Below are positions 1-11,110 of a DNA stretch of 64,000 nt, in pieces. Made by a program: the position numbers and the translations under genes. Location of the stretch: contig JAPTYO010000002.1 in NCBI GenBank assembly GCA_036873135.1, forward strand, positions 49,594,204 to 49,658,203, in the 5' to 3' direction. Within the stretch, counting starts at the first letter, position 1. Each line of letters begins with the position of its first letter. Below the pieces are notes generated by a model. It saw nothing but the letters and a program-made list of their open reading frames with translations. It did not search any database and was not told the DNA's origin. The DNA is from Clarkia xantiana subsp. parviflora (Eukaryota; Streptophyta; Magnoliopsida; Myrtales; Onagraceae).

Positions 1-570
1 GTAACTTCCTCCCTTATATAGGAGGAGGAGTTGCCCAGTTACCTGTGACCATGCTTGGCCGTTGTGCCCATGATTCCATGTATCTCGCCACGATTCCGTA
101 TATTTCGGCAGGGATTCCATATATCTCGCCCCACGCTCCGCGTATCTTACCCGTACTCCGCGTATCTCGGGCACGCCCTGCGTATCATGGGGAGTTTATC
201 TATATTCTAACCGTCTTCCCACTACTCTTATCTAGTAGGCGGGTTTCTCGGTCTTATCCTCTGATCACAAGTCTCGACTCCTATCGGGGACTCCAGAGTT
301 GTCTCATTCTAGGTCACCACTCAGGACCTTCAGTCTCTACGGGACAGGTCCAGCCTCTGCGGGGCTTTATTATCGGGGCCTTTACTAAGGCATATCGGGG
401 CCTACTCAGAGGCTTCTCATCGGGAGCATTCAGCTCATACATCGGGACCGCTAAAGTCGGGATCCTTCGTGCTGGGCCTCTGGGCCTTCCCGGCTTTTAA
501 CGAGGCCCACTGGACCTATTCGCCGTCCATTGGCTGTTAACGGGGCTAACGATTACATCGGAACCCATCA
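1..570 (-). repeat. 3' LTR of arm A (partial)
   Basis: Reverse complement of the LTR at 13561-14323, nearly identical to it and clearly related to the two LTRs of element C. The U3 end is at 570 (TGATGGG read on minus). The U5 end lies beyond the window. A minus-strand TATA box (TATATAAG) sits at about 13-20. ORFs inside it are in U3 and have no coding support. Confidence 0.88.
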
Positions 571-581
571 TTTGCCCCCAA
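571..581 (-). promoter_or_regulatory. Polypurine tract of arm A
   Basis: Read on minus, the bases next to the LTR are CTTGGGGGCAAA, immediately before TGATGGG. The same tract precedes the 3' LTRs at 13561 and 45831. It is the expected plus-strand primer for reverse transcription. Confidence 0.75.
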
Positions 582-1089
582 GACATGGGGGACTTTCAGT
601 TCGTCATGTCTTTCAGTCCAGATCTTTTGACCTCTTTGTCGAAGGTTTCGCTTCCATGCCTTCCGATACCACCATCGGAGGCCTTTGTCTTCGTACCTCC
701 CGATACCACCGTCGAGGGCTTTTGCCTTGCGTGTGATCGTTGCATAACAGAGTCTCTTACTCATGATTGCCTTGGGCCCACCAGGCCCCATGGGCAGTTG
801 CCAAATCCGAGGGGACTCCTCAGTTACTGTGGCATTAAATGCCTAGGGATAAGGAAACGACGTTTAAACCAGCGTGACTGCTGTTTTCTGAAAAAGCAAC
901 TGTGACGTCACACACGTCCCTTCCGTGCCTGTGATCTTGGTGATTAAGATCGTGTCGTTTCCTCTTCAACGGTGCATATCAAGCCCATCCAGCTGTCTCT
1001 TCCGTACCGTCTCCATAATTTCAATGGTTGTGATTAAATCGTTTCGTCTTCGACGGACAAGATTACGCCCCCTCCGATTGTCCTTTTGC

Positions 1090-1097
1090 CTATAAAA
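1090..1097 (+). promoter_or_regulatory. TATA box of the antisense gene, arm A
   Basis: CTATAAAA on plus, 158 bases upstream of the ATG at 1255, pointing away from the LTR into the element. The box and its surroundings are conserved at 13033-13040 and 45339-45346 in the other copies. The stretch 582-1254 otherwise holds no gene: it is the conserved upstream region and 5' leader of the antisense gene. Confidence 0.6.
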
Positions 1098-1254
1098 AGT
1101 AAAACCCTGGTCTTATTCACTTCTTCTGCACTCTCTCGTTTTCAGCCATCTTTGTATTCGAAGCTTCTTCTCCAAGCTCCTCCTGGTGTTCAAGTGATCT
1201 AGGGCTCTCAACCCTTCCGATCTTCCTTTACTTTACTCCTTCGATCATTGAATA

Positions 1255-3998
1255 ATGTCTGGTAAGAATTTCTTTCTACGCTTTCGTAATTTGCTTGCGG
1301 TTTATTCTTCTTTTCTCAAGTCCTTTTGCTTGCAATCGTTTTAGACGAAGCTAGTTCTGAGGCTAGGACTCCCTTCACCTTCGAGTTCGCTGTCAATGAG
1401 ATCTCGGAGGCAACATATGAGGTTGCCCTTAGAGAGGGGTGTATTACCTCTGATTGGGAACCTCGTTTTCCGTATGAGTCCCAGTCTGCTGTCAGGAGGA
1501 AACACATTATTACACCTCCTCGGGCAGGGGAAGTGTTCGTCTCCGCTGGGCAAATAAGCGCGGGGATTCGGTTCCCCTTCTGTGGGAACATGGTGGAGAT
1601 GTGCAACTTCTACAAAACGCATCCCTGTACCTTCTCTCCACACGCCATCCGCGTGTGGAATGCCTTCCAACTCTTATGCCACCGCCAGCAGTGGACGTAC
1701 AGTCTTCTGCTGTTCCGCACTTTCTACGGCATGAAGTGCAACAAAGCTGGTGTCTGCTCCTTCTCCCCCCGACTCCCCAAGTGGACAAAGGAACAACTTT
1801 CACGTTTCGGCTGGGATAGCGAAACTTGGAAGTTCCACAAAGATCGGGTGCTGATTCGTGATTCTGGGTCCGACAACAGTGGTTGGAAGAAGTACTACTT
1901 CTTCGTCCAGCATAGCTCTGTCCCCTGGCCTCGATGGGAGGTCGTGGCGGATCCTGCCCCCAAGCTCCAAGATTATACTGAGGATGACCTCAACACCCTC
2001 CAGATGGTTCAACTCTACCGCTGGGGGGACAACTTCATACCCATCGACGCCAACAAGCTCCAGGAGCGGAACCTGATTGCTATCGGAGTTCGGCTCCTTG
2101 ACTCCGTTTCTGCAGATTTAGTCATCTGGGTAATATTTCTAACTATTTTATTTTTACCTTTGCAGCCAAGAAGGCTTCTCTGTTGACTCATCTCATCCTG
2201 AAGCAGGGCGAGACTGACGCCGTCCAGAGTGGCTCCAAGCGGAAGCGCAAACTGGTGAAGAAGGGTACTGCCTCCTCCACTCCCTTATCTGCTGCTCCTC
2301 CTATCGATGAGCAAGTCGGGGCCAAGAAGGCCAGGCGGGAGGAGATAGATCGGGCCTTCGGGGTCACCACCATTGAGGAAGGTAAGCGCGTTCGTCGTGC
2401 AATTAATCAATATAAAAAATTAATCCCCAAGGAGTTTATCCCCGCTGATCGGAAAACACGGGTTCAAGAGATCAAGTATATCCTTCGAGGAGAAATTCCC
2501 CACATCCTTGAGGCGGGATACTACAACGTCCTTGGGAAGAATAGACATTTCGATCGTCAAATCATCTGGTGTCCTGAAGGTACTCTTCCTAACCTTATTC
2601 GTCCCGCCACCGCAGGTCCCTTGGAGACTCCTCCCCCAACGAAGGCTATCGTTCCGGCAGAGACTGCAGCTCCGCAAGAACTGATGCTGGAGGACACCCC
2701 GGCGGGAGCTCAGTTCCGCAAGGTGACCGATTTGAAAGCTTCTCCTTCTTCCGAGGAGCCTGAAGAGGGGGGCCTGCTTCCCCGCGGCAGGTCGGGGTCC
2801 AGGAGCGTGAGGCCCGCTGTTAGGGACGTGTCCTAGAGTCCTCCTCCTGTTCTTCGCACTCCAACTCCTGAGCCGCCAGCGGAGGTGGCTCCTCCTGCTG
2901 AAAGTTCCGGGGTCATCCCCCCTCTCCCCGTGGATGATAACCTTTACAAGGTTTTCACCCCCGATGAGGGGATGATGCCTTGGAACCCGATCGAGTCCCT
3001 CCGAGGGGTTCCACTTCGACAGGGAGAGCTTGATCCTGGGCTGGCCCTGCATCTGCTGGCGGGGTGCGTTCCTCCAGCCTTGAAGCGGCCCCTGTCCTTT
3101 GCGCGGGAGGACCTTGAGGAGGAGATCCGCGACATGGCCATTCGTCGAATGGAGGTGAAACTTCTATCCTTGTTTCGTTTTCTTCATTACTCCTATCTTC
3201 GATTGGTTATGTCTTGATCTTTTCCTTTCCTTCTTTTAGGACACCGCGAACCAACAGCGCTGCTTCGGCCTTATCCTGGCCCTGAAGGGTGCTTTGGAGG
3301 CGGCGGAGGCCCAGTCGAACTCTGATGCTTTAGCCAAGCTTCAGGTAGAACTCGACGAGGCTGTAGCGGCCAAGAACAAGATGGCCAAGGAGAAGGCTCT
3401 CCTCGATGATTTGTCCTCCAACCTGCTCAAGAAGGTTCACGATCACGAGGCTGTTATGCGTCGGGAGCGGAAGATGGTCCAAGCGGACCAGCAGCGGAAC
3501 GAGGCGGAGAAGAAGCAGCTCGTTCACGAGAAAAACGTCTTCGCGGATCTCCTCGCGGAGGCCAAGGCGAAGTTTGAGGCGGAGAGGGCTGAGTTCCTTG
3601 CCAAGCTGGCTGAGGCCAAGGCTCAGGGCCTCGAGGAAGGCCGCCTGCAAGGCCGCGAGGAAGGTTTCCAGCAAGGTCGCGAGGAGGGTCGCGGGGAGTA
3701 TCGGAACTCTGAAGAATTCAAGCTGGCTGCTGTGGAGTTTTGCAAGTCCGAGGTGGAGGACGTTTTGTTCAACGCCGTCGAGGAACTGTACACAGCCTAC
3801 GCGGATTCCATTGACTTCACAAAGTCCGAGACTCTTGCCCCCGTTGCGGAGAAGTACTTCAACCTCCCCGCGGAGAGTGAAGAGGCTGCTGCCGTGGACC
3901 CGACTCCGCCAACTGCGGAGCTTTCTGCCCAAGCCCCTCCAAGCCTTGCTTCCCCCGACGCTGCTGAGGATCCATCTTCCAAGAAGGACCAAGTTTAA
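1255..3998 (+). pseudogene. Antisense accessory gene of the Tat element, arm A copy (one stop)
   Basis: This gene lies opposite to gag-pol and has four exons. Exon 1 is only ATGTCTG (1255-1261), followed by a GTAAG donor. Exon 2 starts at 1345 after TTTTAG and resembles the plant 'putative gypsy type transposon' domain (PF04195-like; conserved core about 1530-1770). The frame changes across 2106-2170, where a pyrimidine-rich acceptor is visible. Exon 3 starts about 2171, carries a basic KRKRKLVKK stretch (possible nuclear signal) and a Pro-rich region, and ends at 3154. Intron 3 is 3155-3239. Exon 4 (3240-3998) is a long charged coiled coil with an EEGR repeat. A TAG at 2834-2836 replaces the Gln codon present in arm B. 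Predicted full product about 845 codons. Function unknown. Confidence 0.75.
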
Positions 3999-4205
3999 TG
4001 CTTACATCTTTTAGTCCTTGTTGCCTTTCTCCTTTTGCTTATCCTGTGTATCGAACCCCTTTTTGGCCTTCGAGCCTTTATCTAAGGAATCTCTTTCCAT
4101 CTGTTTTGGTTTCGATGATCATTTGCACTTTATCTATAGCGGCTTATAATTCGTTACTCAGAACGTTCCAATACGCCATTAAAATGACTTCATACGTCCT
4201 TCCGA

Positions 4206-4450
4206 CGTTTTACTCGCGACTTTACCATTTAAGGCTTCTTATCAAATCGGGACTTTACCACTTAAGGTTTCTCATCCAATCGGGACTTTACCACTTAAGG
4301 TTTCTCGTCCAAAACCAGGACTTCACCACTTAAGGCTTCTTGTCCAAAATCGGGACTTTACCACTTAAGGTTTCTCGTCCAATCGGGACTTCACCACTTA
4401 AGGCTTTTTGTCCAAAATCGGGACTTCACCACTTAAGGTTTCTCGTCCCT
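4206..4450. repeat. Tandem array of about 34-bp units
   Basis: Seven consecutive units of 33-35 bp sharing GGGACTTYACCACTTAAGG lie just past the 3' end of the antisense gene. The same array, inverted with the element, is at about 42115-42265 in C. It sits in the spacer between two convergent genes (gag-pol and the antisense gene). Confidence 0.85.
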
Positions 4451-4528
4451 GCCCTTCAAGGCTATTTTCACACCCCTTAGGGCTTTTACTGCGTCTCTAC
4501 CGGACGGCTTAATCGTACCCTCTAAGGC

Positions 4529-4800
4529 TTTTTGCCGCATCATATAGACGACTTACGCGGACCTGTCTAAGGCTTTTCCGTACCCGTTAAGGCTTTTTGC
4601 CGCATCATATAGACGACTTACGCGGACCCATCAGGGCCTTTTCGTACCTAGGCTTTTGGTTGCATCATATAGACGACTTACGTGTACCCCGTAGGGCTTT
4701 TGTCCGTACCCGTTATGGCTTTTGGCCGCGTCATATAGACGACTTACGCATCCCCTGCGGGGCTTTCATCGTACCTCGGAAGGCTTTTGTCGCGTCACTC
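4529..4800. repeat. Tandem array of about 60-69-bp units
   Basis: Four to five units sharing CATATAGACGACTTACG, separated by variable pieces of AGGCTTTT and CGTACC type. It adjoins the 34-bp array and is conserved in C at about 41770-42060. The rest of the spacer (4801-4938) is the A/T-rich 3' untranslated part of gag-pol, with no gene seen. Confidence 0.8.
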
Positions 4801-4938
4801 AGGACGTCTTACTAACAGTTAGAATAAATTTGAAAGCAATTTGATCGGAAGGCAATTTCTTTATTCATAAATAACTCAAAATAGGCTTACATCGGATCTT
4901 ATTGATAGACAATTTGCTCCCTTCACGGCGGCTTAATA

Positions 4939-7900
4939 TCAAACATGATACTTCTTCAAGTGTTCACCACTGAAGGAATGCTTCAACGTCTTGCCTTCGA
5001 GATCCTCTAACTTGTATGCATTGGGCACTGGCATCCCTACGATCTTGTAAGGTCCTTCCCATTTTGGTGACAGCTTGTTGATCCGATCTTGATGAACAAA
5101 CTCATTCCTCCGTCAGACAAGTTCTCCCACGAAGAATTGTCGGGACCTGACACGCCGATTATAATATCGGGCTATTGCCAGACGCATTCGGGCCTGGACT
5201 TCATCAGCCTTCCATCTCTTCTCCTCGAGTAGGTCTAGGTCTAGGCGTCTCATCTCCTCATTTGTCAGAGGCTCGTAATATTTCGCACGGTGGGACGCCA
5301 CCGCTATCTCCACGGGAGCGACTGCCTCCGTGCCATAAACCAGGCCAAACGGAGTTTCTCCTGTTGATTGCTTGGGTGTCGTTCTCACAGCCCATAGCAC
5401 ATTCTTGAGCTCATCCAGCCAATGGCCCTGCAAGGCGTAGACTCTCTTCTTCAAGCCATCCATCACGATCTTGTTGGCTGACTCTACCTGGCCATTGGTC
5501 TGAGCGTGGCGGACTGAAGCAGACCGATGCTCAATGTTTAATTCTTCCAGGTACTCCTTCAACTGAGCCCCATTGAACGGAGGGCCGTTGTCGCTGATCA
5601 ACACTCGCGGGACCCCGTACCGGGATATGATCTGAGTCTGAAGGAACTTGAGGACCTGCTGCCCCGTTGTTCTAGCCAATGCTTTAGCCTCTATCCACTT
5701 TGAGAAGTAGTCGATAGCCACGAGTAAGTACTTGCACTGACCTCTCGCTTGGGGAAGTGGTCCCACCAAGTCAATTCCCCATTGCGCGAAGGGCCATGCA
5801 CTCTTGATGGGCATTAGGTCCGCGGCGGGAGTCACGATATTTGGGGCGTACCTCTGACATGCATCACAGGATCGGACCATCGCGGTCGCTTCCTTGTTCA
5901 TCGAGGGCCAATAGTAGCCGAAGTTCAATGCCTTCCTCACAAGAGATCGGGCCCCTTCGTGGCAGGCCGCGACTCCTTCATGTAGCTCCCTCAGGATCCG
6001 ATTTGTGTCAGGCTCTGCCACGCATTTTAGAAAAGGCTTTACATACCCTTTTTTGTACAGCTGGTTGTCCACCATCGCATAGTTGTCCGCGATCCTCCGC
6101 AACCTGACCGCTGCCACCTTGTCATCGGGGAGTACCCCCGTAGTTAGGTACGTAACCATCGGGGTCATCCAAGTGGACTTCTCTTCTTCCTCCGATCCTG
6201 TCTCAATAGCACAGATCTCCGCCGGATCAATGTTTGAGATAATCACCTTCTCTAGGAAATGCACCTTCCGATTCTCCTCGGGGGCCACTCCCAGGGCAAA
6301 CTTGCTCAAGGCATCCGCTTCCGCGTTCTCTTCCCTCGGGATCGCCTCGATATCAAAGCTTTTGAAGCTTCCCTTCAAAGTCTGCACCTCGTGCAAATAT
6401 TTCTTCATTGTCGGGTTCTTAGCTTCATAGTTCCCCTGGACTTGATTTACAACCAAGCTAGCATCGCATTTCACCTTTAAATGGTCGACCCCCGTACCCT
6501 TGGCAATCTTGAGGCCTGTGATGAGAGCCTCGTACTCCGCTTCGTTGTTGGTGGCTTTGAATGTCAACGCCATGGCATATCGCAGGGGCTCGCCTCCACC
6601 GGGCGGTATCAATACGAATCCTGCCCCCGAGCCTTCTACACTCGATGAACCATCAGTGTACATCTCCCAAGTATTCTCTTCATTTGGCTGTTGTTCTGTT
6701 GTCGGGACTTCCTCCATGGTTGCCCCCTCTGCGGGACCCGCTACTTCCAGATCGGGTGCCGTAGACTCAGCTATAAAATCTGCCAATGCCTGGCCCTTAA
6801 TAGCGGTTCTCGGAGCAAAATGAATGCGGAATTCCGTCAGCTCGATGGCCCATTTTACCAATCTCCCCGACGCCTCCGGTCGGTTCAAAAAGTGTTTCAG
6901 GGGCTGATTAGTCAGTACCGTGACTTCATGGGCATGGAAGTAAGGTCGCAGTTTTCGAGCGGCAATAATCAACGCGAAGAGATACTTCTCAATAGCGGGA
7001 TAGTTTATTTCGGACTTGGCAAACGCCTTGCTTACATAATAGATAGGCACTTGGTTGCCCTTGACAATTTTAATCAAAACAGAGCTAACAGCCACATCAG
7101 AAATAGCCAAATAGAGATAGAGCGGCTCGCCTGGAACTGGTTTCGCCAACGGCGGAAGGGTACGGAGGTGCTGCTTGAGTGCCTGGAACGCCTCCTCGCA
7201 CTTGTCGGTCCATTCGAATTTCTTGTTGGCCCTCAGCACCTCAAAAAATGGCATAGCTCGATCACTCGCCTTAGACAGGAAGCGATTCATCGCGGCCAAC
7301 CGGCCGTTCAGCACCTGGACCTCCCGATGAGTCCTCGGGGACTGCATCTCCTCGATTGCTCGCAGCTTCTCAGGGTTCACCTCGATTCCTCTCTGGCTCA
7401 CCATGAACCCTAGGAACTTCCCCGAGTTTACCCCAAAAGCACATTTGTCGGGGTTCAGCCGAACCTGATGGAACTTCAACCTCTCAAATGCCGCCGCCAA
7501 ATTCTGGACATGGTCTCCTGCCTGTCGGGACTTCACCAGCATGTCGTCCACATATGCCTCCATGGTTTTCCCCAGCATGTCCCCGAACAATTTGTTCACC
7601 ATCCGCTGGTAAGTTGCTCCGGCATTGATCAATCCGAAGGGCATCACGTCGTAGTGGTAGACGTCGCTGTCGGCGTAAAAAGCTGTGTGGGGGGCATCCT
7701 CTTTCACCATCTTGATCTGATTGTACCCGGAGTAGGCATCCATGAAGCTCAGCAGCTCATGTCCCGATGTGGCATCCACGAGCTGGTCAATCCTCGGCAG
7801 CGGGTAGCAGTCCTTTGGGCAGGCTTTGTTCAAGTCGCGGAAGTCGACACACATCCGCCACTTTCCGTTACTCTTTCGCACCAGCACTGGGTTAGCCACT

Positions 7901-10268
7901 CAAGTCTGGAATCGGAGCTCCTTGATGAATCCAGCATCGAGCAATCTGCCCACCTCCTGCTGGATCGCGATCCTCTTGTCCGCGCCCATCGGACGCCTTC
8001 TCTGCGCGATAGGCTTGATCGCGGGGTCTATCTTCAGCTCGTGCACTATCACGTCGGGGCTGATTCCTGGCATATCACTCGGGGACCAGGCAAACAACTC
8101 CTTAAACTCCTTCAAGAGCTCGATCAACTCTCGGGCTCTTTCCTCCGACAAAGCAGAGCCGATCTTCACCTTCCTCTGAGGCCCATCAATCTCCACTTCC
8201 TTCAAATCCTCCATGGGGGCGGGACGCCCATACTCCTCTCGAGGATCGGCATCAGTCTGAAGGACAGTCATGGCCTCCCTCCTTCTCCGTCGGGTGGCGT
8301 TAACATAGCATTTTCGCGACGCCACCTGGTCACCCTTGACCTCTCCGACCCCGTTGTCCGTCGGAAACTTCATCTTCTGGTGGACCGTCGAGGCGACTGC
8401 CATGAGAGGGTTGATGGTGGTCCTTCCGATGATCGCGTTGTATGCCCCCGCAGACTCCACTACGACGAAATCCACGTTTCACTTCTCCATCTTCCAGCCA
8501 CTACCAAACTCTACTGGTAAGGTGATCATTCCCAACGGGTATGAGGTGGAGCCAGAGAATCCCACCATCGGGAAGTCCACCTGCGTCAGGTCCTTCTTCG
8601 TCTTTCCCATGGCCTCCAGAGCGTCCATGAAGAGAATATCGGAGGAGCTCCCTCCGTCTATCAGGATCCGCTTCATCTCGAATCCGTCCACGTCCAGGGT
8701 CACGACCAAGGCATCGTCGTGAGGGCTCTCCACGCCTACTAGATCCTCCGCCGAGAAAGAAATTACCATTTCCTCCTTCAGGGTCCACGACCGGGACCTT
8801 TTTCCTAGCACCACCGCGGCAGATATGCGGGAAGCGTAGTTCTCCCGAGAGGCAGAGGTATCTCCTCCCGCCGCCATTCCTCCATGGATGACGTTGATAG
8901 TTCCGCGCCTCTCCTTACGGGCACCTGAACCCGAGGCCTCATGTTCGACCTTCTTCTTCTTCGGGGATCGGTCGCGGGACTTGGAACGGGATCGTGACCG
9001 ACTTCTGGAACGGGATCGGCACCGACCCTTCCCGACGAACTCTTTCAGCTTTCCCTTCTGGATCAGCTTTTCAATCTCCTTCTTCAGCTCCCGACAGTTT
9101 TTAGTGTCATGACCATTGGCTCGATGGTAGCGACAGTAACGGTCAGGACGGCCTCCTAGGAATTTCGGGGGAATTTCTCCTTCTTTTCTCGGGGGGTATC
9201 GAGCGAGACCCTGTCTGTCCATCACAGCTAACACAGAGGTCATCGAGCTATTGATGGGAACAGCCCGACCCTCTCGGTTGTCCTTCCTCGGAGGACGCTT
9301 GTCTTCTCTGTTATCGGGACGACCACGGTTCCTACTTCCCTCCGACTTGTCGCTCCCTTTGCGATCATCCGACAGCTTGGACGATGGCTTTCCTCTCCCC
9401 GATTTCGGGGGATCGAGTTCTCCAGCAGCAATCTTCGACTCCTGGACGTCGATTTGCTGTTTCACCCTCGCTTGCAGGGCCTCCATACTCCACACAGCCT
9501 TCGCGGCTACGCTATGCATTAGGTCGGAACCGTACGGAGCGCTCAAGTTCCGCAGGAAAGTGCGGATGGTCTCACCCTCCGAAATTTCTTCATCAATCTC
9601 CGCGGCACTGGCAGTGAATCGCTGGTAGTAGTATGCCAACGATTCGTCGGGCCTCTGCACCACCTGAGTCAGGGATCTCACGCTCTTCAGAAGACGCCTT
9701 CGACCTTGATACTGCTTGATGAAGCGGTCGTGCATATCGGCCCAGCAGGTGATGCTTCCTGGAGGGAGGCTGAAGAACCAAGTCATGGCCCTTTCTCCCA
9801 GGGTTATCGGGAACAATGAGCATATGAGATCATCGTTCGATGTTCGTCCCATACAGGCCTGGACGTGCCTCTGCACATGGCGAACTGGGTCCCCCTCACC
9901 ATCGTACTCCTTGATGGTCGGAATACCTAGCCCAGGCGGGGCTACGGTATCGATCAGCCGCGGCACGAAAGGATGGCTGGACCGATCCCTCAGCTCCGAT
10001 GTCATCTGCTTCTGATCACCCATGCAGATGCTCACGATCTTCACCACCTGATCGGGGGTGATGGGGCCATTCAGGGGAATGGTCCTGTTCTGCACTGGTC
10101 CTGGGCCGTCGACCACGAACTTCTCCAGGTGTGCTGGTTCCTTGCCCTTATTCCTGAGCGGAACCTCCTGTTCCTCCGGGTCCACCCTCGGCGGGGGTGG
10201 TGGTAATTCTTCTCGCGGAGGCAACTCCTCCGCTCTCCTGGCGGCCTCTCTCTTATCCAGCAAGGCCT
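4939..10268 (-). pseudogene. gag-pol: Gag-pol polyprotein of arm A, 5'-truncated, three stops
   Basis: Reads on minus from a gag lacking its N-terminus (first residues match ALLDKREAARR of copy C). Then come the gag domain, a CHHC-like knuckle, an Arg-Ser run, an aspartic protease with DGGSS, reverse transcriptase with AYVDDMLV, RNase H, a second RNase H (YTDGSS...NEAEYEAL...CDAS), and integrase (HH-CC finger and D-D-E core, no chromodomain). In-frame TGA codons at about 8479-8481, 7900-7902 and 5113-5115 replace Arg or Trp codons of the relatives, all explicable as C-to-T or G-to-A changes. Otherwise one continuous frame. A second RNase H is typical of the Tat lineage. Confidence 0.92.
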
Positions 10269-10275
10269 CTGATGC
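10265..10275. other. Head-to-head junction of arms A and B
   Basis: Left of 10269 the sequence follows antisense gag; right of it, sense pol starting near CTGATG. At most one base (C at 10269) is shared by both parents. A few bases just inside B (between CTGATG and CTCGAG) are missing relative to arm A. There is no LTR, primer site or target duplication at the junction, so this is not an ordinary integration of one element into another. Confidence 0.8.
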
Positions 10276-11110
10276 TCGAGAGGAGTTTGGGCGTCCTGCC
10301 CCCATGGAGGATTTGAAGGAAGTAGAGATCGATGGACCTCAGAGGAAGGTGAAGATCGGCTCTGCTTTGTCGGAGGAAAGAGCCCGAGAGCTGATCGAGC
10401 TCTTGAAGGAGTTTAAGGAGCTGTTTGCCTGGTCCCCGAGTGATATGCCAGGAATAAGCCCCGACGTGATAGTGCACGAGCTGAAGATAGACACCGCAAT
10501 CAAGCCTATCGCGCAGAGAAGGCGTCCGATGGGCGCGGACAAGAGGATCGCGATCCAGCAAGAGGTGGGCAGACTGCTCGATGCTGGATTCATCAAGGAG
10601 CTCCGATTCCAGACTTGGGTGGCTAACCCGGTGCTGGTGCGAAAGAGTAATGGAAAGTGGCGGATGTGTGTCGACTTCCGCGACCTGAACAAAGCCTGCC
10701 CGAAGGACTGCTACCCGCTTCCGAGGATTGACCAGCTGGTGGATGCCACATCGGGACATGAGCTGCTGAGCTTCATGGATGCCTACTCCGGGTACAATCA
10801 GATCAAGATGGCGAAAGAGGATGCCCCTCACACAGCTTTTTACGCCGACAGCGACGTCTACCACTACGACGTGATGCCCTTCGGATTGATCAATGCCGGA
10901 GCAACTTACCAGCGGATGGTGAACAAATTGTTCGGGGACATGCTGGGGAAAACCATGGAGGCATATGTGGACGACATGCTGGTGAAGTCCCGACAGGCAG
11001 GAGACCATGTCCAGAATTTGGCGGCGGCATTTGAGAGGATGAAGTTCCATCAGGTTTGGCTGAACCCCGACAAATGTGCTTTTGGGGTAAACTCGGGGAA
11101 GTTCCTAGGG
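10269..11110 (+). pseudogene. pol: Pol fragment of arm B (protease-RT linker to mid-RT)
   Basis: Matches pol of C from REEYGRPAPMEDLK to NSGKFLG without stops, covering VDFRDLNKA, the substrate-binding region and AYVDDMLV. It ends at 11110, where the frame enters antisense-gene sequence on the wrong strand. A chimeric ORF (10058-11710) runs through both junctions, but only this part is genuine coding sequence. Confidence 0.9.

Larger units (their letters stand above)
1..10268 (-). mobile_element. Arm A of an inverted-dimer Tat-type Ty3/gypsy retrotransposon
   Basis: Minus-strand element running from a gag truncated at 10268, through pol (stop near 4939), a tandem-repeat spacer and an antisense gene, to a 3' LTR that leaves the window at base 1. 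There is no 5' LTR, primer site or gag N-terminus: at 10268 the sequence switches directly into plus-strand pol of arm B. By comparison with complete copy C (35164-46590), roughly the LTR and the first 110 gag residues are missing. The dual RNase H and the antisense gene place it in the Tat lineage; that is family knowledge applied to motifs I can see. Confidence 0.85.

Noticed and set aside
45..500. 151-residue ORF in the LTR of arm A, with a partner at 13631-14086
   Set aside because: It lies in LTR U3, is conserved only because the LTRs are nearly identical, lacks any domain and changes in the C LTRs as non-coding sequence would.
7468..8520. 350-residue ORF opposite pol, with partners at 38046-39098 and 10253-11050
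   Set aside because: Shadow of the reverse transcriptase frame. It follows pol conservation and has no start context or promoter.
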